Source of the DNA: Acanthaster planci
Taxonomy: Eukaryota > Echinodermata > Asteroidea > Valvatida > Acanthasteridae
Assembly: GCF_001949145.1 (NCBI RefSeq)
Contig: NW_019091511.1
Coordinates: 420,092-467,004, forward strand
DNA: 46,913 bases
Reading direction: 5' to 3'
Every line of letters starts with the position of its first letter. The stretch's first letter is position 1. The position numbers were made by a program, and so were the translations under genes. Shown here in pieces: positions 22,037-33,800 of this stretch. Under the pieces are notes generated by a model that saw nothing but the letters and a program-made list of their open reading frames with translations, did no database searches and was not told where the DNA came from.

Positions 22037-22042
22037 AATAAA
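22037..22042 (+). terminator. PIDD1: Candidate poly(A) signal, PIDD gene
   Basis: AATAAA followed by a T-rich stretch. It is 21 bases from a minus-strand AATAAA (22063-22068), as expected if two convergent genes end here. Confidence 0.35.
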
Positions 22043-22134
22043 GTTTGTATAAATCATAAGAGTTTATTAGAGTTTTACAAACGTGAACAGGTACTTCGCT
22101 GTTTTGGAGAGATATTTTTATGAAGGTTTTTTAT

Positions 22135-22395
22135 CTATGAGAAATCTTCGTTAGATCTTTGTGAATACATGTAAAGTATGTGGTTTTTTTTGTTTATGGT
22201 TACAGACGTACTATGCATGTCAGCCATTTCAACACCACTTTTTTTGGTTTTTGTTTTGAATTTTACGTTATGTGGCAGTAATTTCTGACGTGAACTTCTT
22301 GCATCTGGAGAATTATGCTTTGAAACTTTTGAGGAAGTTTTGTTTGTGGGATCATTCACAACACAGTCTTTTTGTGGTCTAAATTGCACATTGGT
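22135..22395 (-). CDS. Possible terminal exon of an unknown minus-strand gene
   Basis: An open frame of 86 codons on the minus strand, beginning after a possible acceptor (TTTATGACAG, AG complement at 22396-22397) and ending at a stop at 22135-22137. The product is Lys/Ser/Asn-rich and looks disordered (SSKVSKHNSPDARSSRQK). A minus-strand AATAAA (22063-22068) follows the stop by about 70 bases. No homologue is recognised and no upstream exon was found, so this could be chance in AT-rich DNA. Confidence 0.22.
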   Translation of the reverse strand, partial: TNVQFRPQKDCVVNDPTNKTSSKVSKHNSPDARSSRQKLLPHNVKFKTKTKKSGVEMADMHSTSVTINKKNHILYMYSQRSNEDFS

Positions 22396-22404
22396 CTGTC
22401 ATAA

Positions 22405-24120
22405 ATATTGCATTTATTGTCGCTTCACCAGTGTGCTTCGTGCTTACTGGTACTTTTGATTTACTTCTGCTAAATTTGAACAGTTTTGTTTTGCTCTCCC
22501 AACTTTTTACAAGCTTTAAGAGATAGCAAAATCTTATTGTATCTCTTTCACAGGGTTACCTCAAAAGCACTTAGTGGGCAACAGAAAATCATCTGTGAGC
22601 AAAACCTCCATTTTACAAATGTTAAGTAGAGCGCATGAATTAGTGTGTGCAGTCTTGTCAGAGTGAAGATATTCCCACAGTATCTGGTATTGTTTACAGA
22701 CTATTTACTGCCAGATTTCCAAACATGGCTGAAGTTTTTCATTGCTCCACTCCAGCAGACCTGGATTTTTTTTATCCCCTGACCTCTGTGTCATCTGCCC
22801 TCTTTTCTAAGTTTTTTTTTTTTTTTTACCTTTTTGAATTTTTTTATGGAGCAAGCCCATTATATTTTTGCTGTGTCTTTCTAGTTTGTCGAAGTACTGT
22901 ATCAGTCAAAATAGAATGACAGACATTCAGACTATTTTCCTGATTGATTAATTAACTACTGCTGCATTTGCTTATGTTATGGCGGGATTTTGTTTGGGAT
23001 TGAATTGAGTGAATACTCATTGTTTGGACCAGTACAACTTACATCTGTGTGGACAGTTTTCAACTGTGAAATTTTGTCTTGTTTTCTATATCTTGATAGT
23101 AATAAAGATACTGAATTCCATTCGTGAAGTAAATAAAGATTGCGTTATTTTCCTCCTTTAATATGAATTCGTTTTTCTCCTCATTAAGAGTTTAATTACA
23201 AACTTTATCTTGCAAGGAGCTTTGAAATGGTAGGTACATTTGAAGATAGGATCCTCACAACTAAATTACAACCGCAGTCATCATCTAAATCGTAAAATAA
23301 CCAGTCATCAGAGTAATTGTTTTTTTTGCCGGTCGTCTTGTATTGATATCATACTTGAATTTCAAATAGGCCAACGCTCATGTTTTAATTATAACTCCAG
23401 ATTTTAACGTCTCGCCAGACTTGGCAGGCGGTACTTATGATTCAATAGAGGGCGCTGTAGCGATATACACAAAAGGCCGAATGAGCTTGACATATCCATC
23501 TTTCAGTGTTATTGAGCTGAATTCATTCTTTGAATGTAAGCGTTCGAAACCAAATCATCAAATTACTGCAGTGAATTAGAAACAAGACAAAAACCAAAAC
23601 AACCTCCGTAAAAAGATGAATTGGCGGAACTTATTTTTAAAATAGGGTGTGTTCTTTTGACGTCACAAGCGTGTTTTCCTACAAGTAGTTGCTAGAACTT
23701 TGGCTGGCCGTCAGTACAAAAGTAAAATAATAATTCAAAGTGTTAAAAATCCCATGCAGCTATTAGAACACCGCATAACAATAATACAACTACTACTAAA
23801 TGAAAAGACAACCGTATTCAAACCTCAAATAGTGGGAATGTCAATTTTGAACGAATTTGAGGAAAACTTGTGATAATACCCAATCAAAATGTGATTTTTC
23901 TGTGATTTAATGTGGACCGCCCATACAACTTGTAGGAATAATCTTTATTAAGTAGAAGTCACTTATTCTTTCCACAAAAGAAAACCTTGAATACTGGATT
24001 TGAAAAGGCTTCGCTGACAAATACAACAAAAATGGCACAAAATAATGCGGCTTTGGTAGGCGTGTCCCCCCGGCCCCTTACGTACATGTACACACGCAAA
24101 TGGCTAGTGCACGAGCGCGT
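22405..24120. other. Intergenic DNA before the myosin gene
   Basis: AT-rich, with a run of 16 T near 22811, AATAAA at 23101-23106 and 23132-23137, a CRE palindrome TGACGTCA at 23658-23665 and a CTCF-like motif at 23442-23455. No supported gene. Confidence 0.4.
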
Positions 24121-24132
24121 TGAGCCGCATGT

Positions 24133-24245
24133 CACGTGCACGTATTCACCAATCACACAAGAGCAGTGTTAGTCTATGCCGTCGTCCATTTTATACATCG
24201 TGCATGATTTGCATACAGCGATTCAACTCGCCGGGATCCGGTAGG
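24133..24245 (+). promoter_or_regulatory. MYH10: Probable core promoter and non-coding exon 1 of the myosin II gene
   Basis: In order: E-box CACGTG (24133-24138), CCAAT box in CACCAATCAC (24149-24153), a TATA-like TTTTATACA (about 24189-24197) and a perfect octamer ATTTGCAT (24207-24214). A TCAACTC initiator-like sequence near 24223 lies about 30 bases after the TATA-like box. A good donor, G/GTGAGT (24246-24251), and an acceptor, GTTGTCAG (24479-24480), suggest a short intron in the 5'UTR. Vertebrate non-muscle myosin II genes also have a non-coding first exon. The transcription start is inferred only. Confidence 0.4.
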
Positions 24246-24488
24246 GTGAGTCACGCCGAAACTCTTTTGCCGAAAGATTGACCGCAAACCGAAACCAACG
24301 ATCGCCAGCCGCATTCTAAATTCCTCTTCACGTGTATGAGAAGCTTTAGTGCTCCTAGGCGCAATTTAGGAGAATATTGATGAGAATTAAGGCTCAAAAA
24401 CTATCGTGAAGTTTAGTTGTAAGTTCGTATGGTTAACGTGCTGCCATACCCTCGTTGCTAGTGAGTGCGGAAGTTGTCAGGATTCAAA

Positions 24489-24818
24489 ATGGCGGCAGCC
24501 GAGTTGAAATATCTGATCGTAGACAAGGATTTGGTGAGCGATCCAGCGACCCAGGCGGAATGGACGTCCAAGAGGCTGGTCTGGGTGCCGGACGAGACCC
24601 ATGGCTTCGTGGCGGCCAGCATTAAAAGCGAGAAAGGCGAAGACATCACCGTGGAAGTCGCCGAAAACAACAAGACCCGTGTCGTGAACAAGGATGACAT
24701 TCAAAGGATGAACCCTCCCAAGTTCAACAAAGTCGAGGACATGGCCGAGTTGACCTGTCTGAATGAAGCTTCAGTTCTCAACAATCTCAAAGAAAGATAC
24801 TACTCTGGGCTGATATAT
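24489..24818 (+). CDS. MYH10: Myosin II coding exon 1: N-terminus and SH3-like domain
   Basis: 110 codons, from ATG in a good context (ttcaaaATGGCG) to a phase 0 donor, TATAT/GTAAGT. An in-frame ATG eight codons upstream (24465) has a poorer context and may be intronic, so I take 24489. It begins MAAAELKYL and ends [12 protein letters not shown], the usual site of this splice junction in myosin II. Confidence 0.92.
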
Positions 24819-27800
24819 GTAAGTGCTCCCTTTTGAAAAAAAAGTTAAAACAAACCAACATAACAAAAGCTCTTAGTTAGTCCAGGCATAAGTGTAGGGC
24901 CGATGCATTTTGTTTTCATTGCTCATATAAAAAGGAAATGTTGAACGCGATTGGCTGATCTGCATAATTATTTGATTACTCCACACAATTGGTCGACCTT
25001 GTATGAAATCACAGGAACTTCCTTTTTTGGAAACTGAAGTTTTGAAGAGGCCACATAGGCCAATGTTTGGGATTACAATGCAGGGCCTAGGCCTATTTGA
25101 TCATGACTTGCTTTCATTTTCAAGTCAAATAAAATGTTTAGAGGTTTGCTTTCGAGTAAGTCAATCAATTGTTTGTGCCCTGGCTTTGAAGTATTCAAAC
25201 TTCTCTTCCAGTTCCCAGTCTATCAAACTGGACAGACACCAGTAGGATAAATAAAAAACTTTTTTATACGGTTTATATGGACTGACGAGACCTGGTCTGT
25301 TCTATCACTGTGGATTAATGTAGGTTGGAATTTTGAATGGATTTTATTTCGGCCAGTTAAAATTGGTGTGAAGGTTCACATGTCACTCATACATATGTCA
25401 GACTGAACAAAACTGACAGGGCAGTGAATTTTGTATTTGATGAATTCCGCTTCACATTTTAAAGTGAAATAAGTAGGCAAGAAATTTGCCTAAAGAAATT
25501 CGCTTTGTTGAAGAAAACAAATGCACTTTGGGCAGTTGTACCAGCAGGGTGGCAATGTAAAGGAGTCTTTCCATATGCACGTCAACAGTTGTGCCAAACA
25601 TTACGTAAGGTTCCGTCAAAATTGCTCCTGGGGCAATTTTGACAGCTGAACACAATGCACAAGTGTGCTAGATGTTAATGGAGTCGAGCTTTGTTTCCGC
25701 GAAAGTAAACGTTTAAACGCATCGTTTATGCAGCGCACCCAAAAAACGTGCATAAGGGAAGGCACCTTAAAGCATGCATTACTTGTAATCGAGGCCAATG
25801 ATTTCCAAGGGGTATGTTTGGAGTGTTCGGTATTTTGTAATTTCCCTGGTATCGCAAACCTGACTGCCACTCCCTAATCAAATTTCCCTCCTTGAACCGC
25901 TGAATGATGCATCATTTACATACCAATGCTAAAATAGATTTCTTCGTATTCATCCTGATAGTCAACAGGAATAAATAATTTATTTTCTTAATTTGCACGG
26001 TTCAGTTGTGCAAAAGCCTCATGTATATGGATAAACAAGGAGGTCAAAGTAATATCAGTTACATGTATTCAGTAGAAATGTGCCTGACAGACTTTAATAG
26101 CTAGTAAAATACTTTGTCTTTTTTCGTGTGAAAATTGACTAGTTTGGGGACGCTGGATATTTTGACAGTATTTGGCTAGCCAGTTTCTCCCATGCTTGAC
26201 TGCTTCTGGAATCTGTGGCTGCCAGGATTCTTGGGATTAAAAGAAAAAAAGTGTCCACATTCCAGAGGACAATAGGTTGGCATAGTTGGGATCCAAGGCT
26301 AAACTGGGCCACTGTTTGCACAATGATCCTGCAGATTAACCACAAAAAGTCACCCCTGATGATGTATGGATCTTACACAGCGCTAATCAAAGCTTGAACT
26401 GGCAGTCTTGATACTTTGATAGTGTTTATGTAGGCCTACATGAACCTGTGCTTGCCCAACAACACACAGAAACAAGTTTTCTTATTGATAACGTGAGTTG
26501 TAATGGTGATTTGTATATTTACTGAAGGCATAAAAGCAAAACTGATTTCTGAACGTGAATAGCCTGTATTCATGTGTCACTGTCAGCCATTTTGACTTGG
26601 AAGTAAGGTTAACTTTTCATTGTGGGAGCTTGAGAGTGAAAAGAACAGCAAGGAAATGAAAGCCCTTTACAAACTGATGCCAAAAGTTGTGATGAATTAC
26701 TCAGGAGGTGTGATGTCTCAGTTCAGTGTTTAGTTATAGTACAGGGAAAATTCCTCATGTTAGGTCTGATGTTCTGGTGACATCATCCATTGATTACTTC
26801 CTCTCTGCTTCCTTGGGCTAATCGCTTGAGTTGGCCGTCTGACAAGCCGAATGGGGAACATGACATCAATAAATGTCAGAGGTCAGCTGAGGTCAGTAAC
26901 CTCTAGACTCCATATAAGCCACCTTGGATGCCAGCCAGAGTAAGCCTTCCATGCATTAGTAAAGGCCTTGAGGAATATCCAGAGTGTGAAGGAATGCAAG
27001 GGGACCTGTTGGATGGACCCCATTTGAAGGGAGGCAGTTGTTTGGAAGAGCTCTTAAATAAAACAGTTTCAGAAAACTTGAAAGAAGAAACGTCTTGGCT
27101 GAGCAACGTGTACAACATGTACTTGTGTTTGATTTATTCCACTTGGATCAAATCCAATCCAACAGCGACAACAGCAGATATCTTGTTAACTATTCAGATA
27201 AATAGAAATTCAATAAAATTTTTGTCCATTTTGGACACGTTTAGGATCAACTGGTGTAACCCTAACTACCCCAAACCTGCCATACTCCAACAGCAGGTTT
27301 TGTGAGGTTTTGGCAGGTTTGGTACCTTACCTGATGAGGATGAAAGGCCCAGGGAGATGGTGTTGGATTCTGTGTGAGTTGGGACACACACGGGTCATTG
27401 TGTGCAGTGACTGGCTTGCTGTACCAATTGTTGGACTATGCTTGATTTTGTCAGGTTTGGTACTGTTCAGTGCAAGTCATCCTATACTGCATAGACCCAT
27501 TCATACCATATCACTCAAACTCCAACGGGCTCATTCTGTTGGAGTTTATCAGGTTTGGTACACTAACGTACATGTACAAGTACATAGACAAGTACATGAA
27601 CCTGTTGGATTTTGTGAGGTTCAGTGTGCTTTCAAGTGCAGGAGCCTAGGGGGTTAGGGTTAATGAAAGAGTGATGTGTTTTTGACTGACACATTGGGCT
27701 TAATTTGATTCTTGAAATGAGTGTGGAAGTGCCAGAGCTATACTGAACATTCGGCTGTACTGAACATCGTCCTTGGCTCCCAATATTTTGTGAACAAAAC

Positions 27801-30800
27801 CTACCGGTACTAAACATTATGTAATTGCAAATCAACAGAGATTCGCCACAGCATGCATCAGAGATTGATTCTAAGCGGTAGCTTCACGACTTTTAGGATT
27901 TCGTAACTCAAGATTTAATAAAAAGCAAAAATAATTAACAGTTACATTTCTAGAAACTTCAAACATGAATGCAACGGCAAAACATCATGAAAACAGCGAA
28001 TCATAGTATCACAAGAGGGTGCACTTCAGTTAGACAAGAGGGTGCTATTCAACATGGCAACGAAACGTTCGGCTGTTAATTTTGCTATACCGAATGACTG
28101 CTGTACCGAACATTTAGCGTGGACCCCGTCGTGTTCGTTATAGCGGTGTTCCACTGTATCTAGAAAACATACTACAGTTTGTCACTCATCATTGTTGAAA
28201 GGGGATACAGATGTTTAGGGGAAGTAATTCAGAGAACACTTTTCTTGGATGACACATAATTTGTGGTTTATTGCAACAGTTATCAAAAGCAGGCCATCAC
28301 CAATGACAACGAGGTTCAGTGCTTTCGCTAGTCTATACAAACATCATGTACACCATTTTGAATTAAAAATAGATGAAATACAACTTGAGTGTGCATTAGT
28401 TTGGTAAACTGATAAATCATAGGCCTACCTACCGGTACATGTATCAACATACACAAGAGAAATGGCTAAGTGGTGAGTCATCGTGTATGGTTTGTATGAC
28501 TGATGCTGTAACATTGAAAACTTGTCTTCGTTAGGCGATTAGTGGAATATGGTACAAAACCTAGAAAGAGCCAATTTCTAATTGTGTTGCATTTTAATTT
28601 TGTTGACTGCACAATGGACCAGAATGAGGTTAAGACAACACAAGTTGGCCTGACCCGATGCTGTGTGATATGATGATGATACTGTTAGCCAAAGTACCAG
28701 CTTGTATGGCAGACATACATGTACATGTACTGTCTGGAACCAGTGCCATATTGTACACTGTCATCAACTGTGATGTGATTAAGGAATTACAATGCTGTCG
28801 GATTCTATCAAGCACAGTATTACTGTGAAGACTTGATCCCCCAAAGACATGCATTCACCCTGCCCGAGATCAAGGCCTAGTGGTGGATGAGTACATTTGG
28901 GACTGTAAATCAGTGGATTTCTTCTTGTATTGGAATCCATCTGAAATGTGACAAAAATACATACCTACCGTAGATTTATGCAAATTATGTATTTATACTA
29001 GTCTAATGGAAGAATTATCTTTACGGTTAAAGTTGATATTTTAATTTTAATGTTTATTCCAAAACATTACCCCTATTGTTTTTTTTTCTGATGTAATGGA
29101 AAAGTATTTCATTGAGATAATCATCCATTATCGGGTCAATCTATTATTGATAGCAGAAATCTGATTTCAAGGTATTGATAATCCCCCTTTGGTGTTTTCG
29201 AAACCCATTAAAGTTTTGGAATTAGTGCAGGGTATGTACAGGTACATGTACACCCTGATTTTTTCAATGTCTTGTTCAGTATTTGGAGACAACAGTTTGA
29301 TTCATTCCATGGACACTGATTCCACTGTAGTTTCAAATTATCAAGTGATGTCATGTATGGAGGAACACTCATCCCTTGTTTTGGTCAGATCACTTTTGTG
29401 ACATTTAATGATCTTGCATTGTATTTGCGTAAGTTTCCAGACTGAACAGACTAAACACCAAATTCCACAGGAATGCCCTAAGGGGGTTCAGTTATCAGAT
29501 CAAGGGGCAATCCTGGGTCTGTACAGTCACCCTTTCTTTCTTGGAGCAAGGAGGGATAGTTTAAGGTGCTGTAAGAAGCTATCTTGCTGATAATGTGGAG
29601 GCAAAGATTTTGTGGAACAGATCCACACTAAACTTGAGATGAAATGCATTTGCTTATCATTTGACACGGTAATTAATCTGTGTTATTACCCTGTCTGTGT
29701 TATTTCATGCCCGAGTGGTGTTATTCTACATGTGAAGGTATATCACAATAGAAAGAGTGGTCACAGTGGGCGTCTATATGATTACGTACTGTATATGTAG
29801 TCACGCACTTCCGAAACTAACATGCCATACTTGTTTTCCTTCCATATTTGGTTTTTGCACCTGTGGTTTCATGCCAGGTGTTTTCCAGAAAAAATGTGAA
29901 GGTTGGGGGCATGCGGACCATGCCTGCCATGCCTAGCACATGATTGGTACCCTGCCCCGGAAGCAATGGGGTTATAAGTGATTCATTGTTGCATACCAGG
30001 CTGCGAGTGGACATTCTTGTCAAATGTGTCAGCCAGTGTGGATAGACTTGACAATGAATCTGATGGAAATGTACATACTGTGTGGCTTTGGTGGAGGTAA
30101 CCATTGTTCCCTAATCATATGCAGTTTTCAAAGGAGAGGGAAATGAAGTGACTTGTTATTCTGTCAAGTGTACTGAGATCCTGTGGGGGAGAAGATTGCT
30201 ATCTACATGTGCACATGTGTAGATTCCATTTAGTTTCCAATATTGGTTAGTTACAGATATGTACAATGTACATGTGTTGTTCACCTTGAACTTCCTGAAG
30301 TTATTTGGTATAGCAGCTACAGAGTATTATTGACAGATAGAAAAGAAAGCAATTTCCCAAAGTGAAGCAAAGTCCTCCTAAATATATGTACATGATCTGC
30401 CACCTTTACATTTACATGAAGTTGTCTCTGATAGCTTTATGCTGGAGATGGTCATTGCTATGCATTATCAGATGTCATGTTACACTTGTGCTTTGCATTT
30501 AGAACCAATTGTTCTGGGTTTTGTTTCACCTTGTTTGCTGATCTAGAAATGCATTCAATTAAATTTCCATGCCAAGGATGGCTTTGGAGTATTCCATTTT
30601 TACAACTTGAAAAAAAAATGAAATTTGGAATTCCCAAGTTTTTCTGAATTCCCAGTCTAAATTGCTTACACCAAGGAAAACTTTAAGTATCCTTTACTTT
30701 TCATTAAAACATATCAGAAAATTGGAGCAGGGTGACGTAAAATGTTGGAGGGAGGGCTGTCCTTGCTAAACTTGTTGCTGAAAATGCAGAACCAGCAGAA

Positions 30801-33800
30801 CTTTGTAGCCTCAGCAAACCAGAGTGCAGTTCCCTAACAGCCCTGATGCTAATGACCCATTTTACTCATCAGATAAACCATAATGCTCGTATGTCTCCTG
30901 TCAGTACATCAGTAACCAGAAATTGTACTGAACACTTCTTGCTATCAGGCCTTGCATTGTTTGGCTCATGAAGCCACTTCACTGTCACCAAGCTGTCAGG
31001 GGTTGAAATCACTGAGGAGTGGCAGCCCAGGCCATTACTAGGTCGAATTCTTTATTCTTTTTATCTGTCTGGTTTGGATGTTCATTGAAGCTAAAGAGTT
31101 TGTTATGAAGTTGGTAGACATTTCTTTGTTGGGATTTTTCTGTTCTTAAAAAGTGGTCATTCTGTGTAACCTCTTCAATGTAAGAAGCAAAAGGAGTTGG
31201 CTGCTCAAGTTTATCAACATAAGCGAGACCTGTCCTTACATGTTGGTGTACCAGGTGCAGGGAGTAACTCAGACATACTTACATGTATGTAATGCTGAAT
31301 GTTTTAGTAAATCTTGTGAACACAAATGATACTTGGATGTCACGGATCAGCATGGAGTTGGCAGTCTTTAAGAATCAAAGAGATTTGCTCAAGTCAGCAC
31401 GAAGCTCTTATAAGCCACAATGCTTTGTGATGAATGCAGCGTGGGACTGTTTCCTACTTGCTAAGTACTGAGCAGTATTTTCTGCAATAAGCAAAACATG
31501 CTGAGTTGGTAAGCCATGTTTGCACTGGTTGTAATAAGCATTATGTACTATGTACATACCACTTACCAGACCTGAGGGGCGTGGTACTAAACAGCAGGAA
31601 ATGAAACTTGCTTGGTTCCCACAGCCTTGGCTTGTAAAAGCACCTGTGCGTTTTTCTGTATCCGCCTCTTCATTGCTACCCTAGGTCGCCCACTCCATTG
31701 AACCGTGCTTGGACTTGTAAGAATTAACTACACAAGACAGGAATTGGGACGAAAACAAAAAGCAAAACAAAGACCAAATCAGAGACAAAAACTACAAACA
31801 AAAACACAGGCCAAAAAATAGGAAAGAAACCATTACATGTTTGAAAAAGGAACATGGAAATTGACATAAATGCAAACTTGGGTGTTGTACATGTACATAT
31901 GCACCATAAATTTCAGCATTATTTTAAAAACTTTAGAGTATTGTATCATCAGGTTGAAATATCTTTATCCTCTTGAAGACGAAAACCATGCGACATGTAG
32001 GTTGTTGAAATTGATACCGTGCATGTCTACTTCTACAGTGTATTTCCCATAGAAAATATGGAACTTTGGTCATGTGAAATGTTTGTAATCGAGACACACA
32101 GTTCTTGTCTGTTTCCCATCAGTGCAAAAGGGTTGAAAGGACCTTACAGTAGCCTCCAGGATTCCTTCAATGGAGACCTCACCCCAATAGCTCACCAATT
32201 CCAGCTCTCACAAAACACCAGCATTGGTGAGGATTTGGCACAATACCTGTCCGGGAGAAAAGAAATCCAGGGTCTTTTTTTCACTTTGCTGTCTGTTTGT
32301 CTGTTTGCATTCCTCTGGGCCTTCTTTCCTGTTCAAGAGCACAGTTGACTTGGTAGAACAGCCTCAAGGTACTGATGAACAGTAGCAGGTTGAAGGAAAA
32401 CAGGATGCTGGCGGTCCACCAGACTGGATTTGCACGCAATATTGCACAGCCACTTTGATTCAGCGTACCAGCCTCTATCCCTTAAAGTGCGGCCGACCTT
32501 TATCTGACACTAGAGACATCTGCTGAGATGTGTTGTGAAAAGAAGAAAAAAGAAATTACCGTCCTTACACACATGAGTGAGAGAATAGTGCCACCGATGT
32601 AATTTGATGGAGATGGACTTGGCGTTGACTCTGTACATGTCATACTGGTGCGCTAAGATGCTCCATTAGGAAAACTTACAGAAAGATTTGATCTTAGTGA
32701 GAAGTTCCATGATTGCCCATTATGAATGGATTAGTGTTATGGATATAGACATACTGTACTTCTAATATATGAATTTACAATGTGCTACAAATTCTCCAAA
32801 TCTAATTCAGTGTCCATCCAATGCTACATTCCTATGGTAATAAACCCACTCCTAAGAACTGTACGAATGTATAAATTTTATTGTTCACGTAAACAAAACT
32901 TTGTAAACACATGAGACAAAACAAAATAACCCCTCTCCCCCAAAAATTGGGAGTGATACATGTACATATAAATAGGTTTTAATCTCAAGCAGATAGCATT
33001 CCATGTTCCGAGAAAGCTTTCATAAGCTTGTGTGAGTGGGACTTCAAACCACAATCCTGTATTTACAAGTGTACAACAATGTCTTCATCATTTCACGATC
33101 GAAATCTAGAGACAAATCGAGTTAAGACAAGACTAGATCAGAGCCTCGCTTGACCTTCGACGTATTTGGGAAACTAGAAATGTGTTTCTGAGATGGTGAT
33201 TTTTTACAATCACACACAAATTTCTAATGCATAGTCTGTATTTATTGTGCACACCTGTGCAGAATTCGTGATTCCTCCTCTAAAATCTATGATCACGGAA
33301 ACATCCCACTGCACATTCTTGACAATACTACCATCACTTTCAAGGGCATGAAACCGTTTTGTAGAGTTGAGGGTTTGGACTCAACCTTCCTCATTCCAAC
33401 ATAAACTCAAACCAAGTGTTAGATTTTGAAGGATCGGGGAGGGTTTAGATTTCACTTTGGATGGAACACTGACCCATGACAATTGCTGTTCTTTCCCTCA
33501 TGCAGACATACTCCGGCCTTTTCTGCGTGGTAGTAAATCCTTACAAGAGGTTGCCCATCTACTCGGAGAAGGTCATTGAACTCTACAGGGGCAAAAAGCG
33601 TCATGAAGTCCCGCCCCACGTCTTTGCTATCACTGACGCGGCTTTTTACAGCATGCTGCAAGGTGAGTCCAGGACCGGAAGGGAGGGGTGTTGAGTACAG
33701 TGTTAGAGTCGGTCATATTTTAGTGTACATGTAATGTACAAGTAATGGTGAACAGAAGGAACGAAATGACCAGTCTCTCGCAGGGGACTCTAGATCGCTG

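Larger units (their letters stand above)
20095..22042 (+). other. PIDD1: Probable PIDD 3'UTR
   Basis: After the PIDD stop there is no further exon in frame. Candidate poly(A) signals AATAAA lie at 21379-21384 and 22037-22042, the latter followed by GTTTGTATAAATC. The region includes the degenerate minisatellite at 20160-20405. Which signal is used cannot be told from sequence. Confidence 0.4.
24819..33505 (+). other. Myosin II intron 1 (8.7 kb)
   Basis: No supported coding exon inside. It contains a perfect hairpin at 25615-25643, the TIR element at 27256-27664, TAGGCCTA palindromes (25088, 26431, 28420), many TACATGTA sites, and an A-rich, purine-biased low-complexity stretch at about 31735-31830. 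Large first introns in myosin II genes often hold enhancers; none can be proven here. Confidence 0.6.

Noticed and set aside
25615-25643. Hairpin as a transcription terminator or microRNA precursor
   Set aside because: An 11-bp stem is too short for a microRNA precursor and there is no poly-T run. It is reported only as an inverted repeat.
27310-27657. 115-codon ORF
   Set aside because: It lies entirely inside the TIR element and its interior repeats; no protein similarity to transposases is visible.
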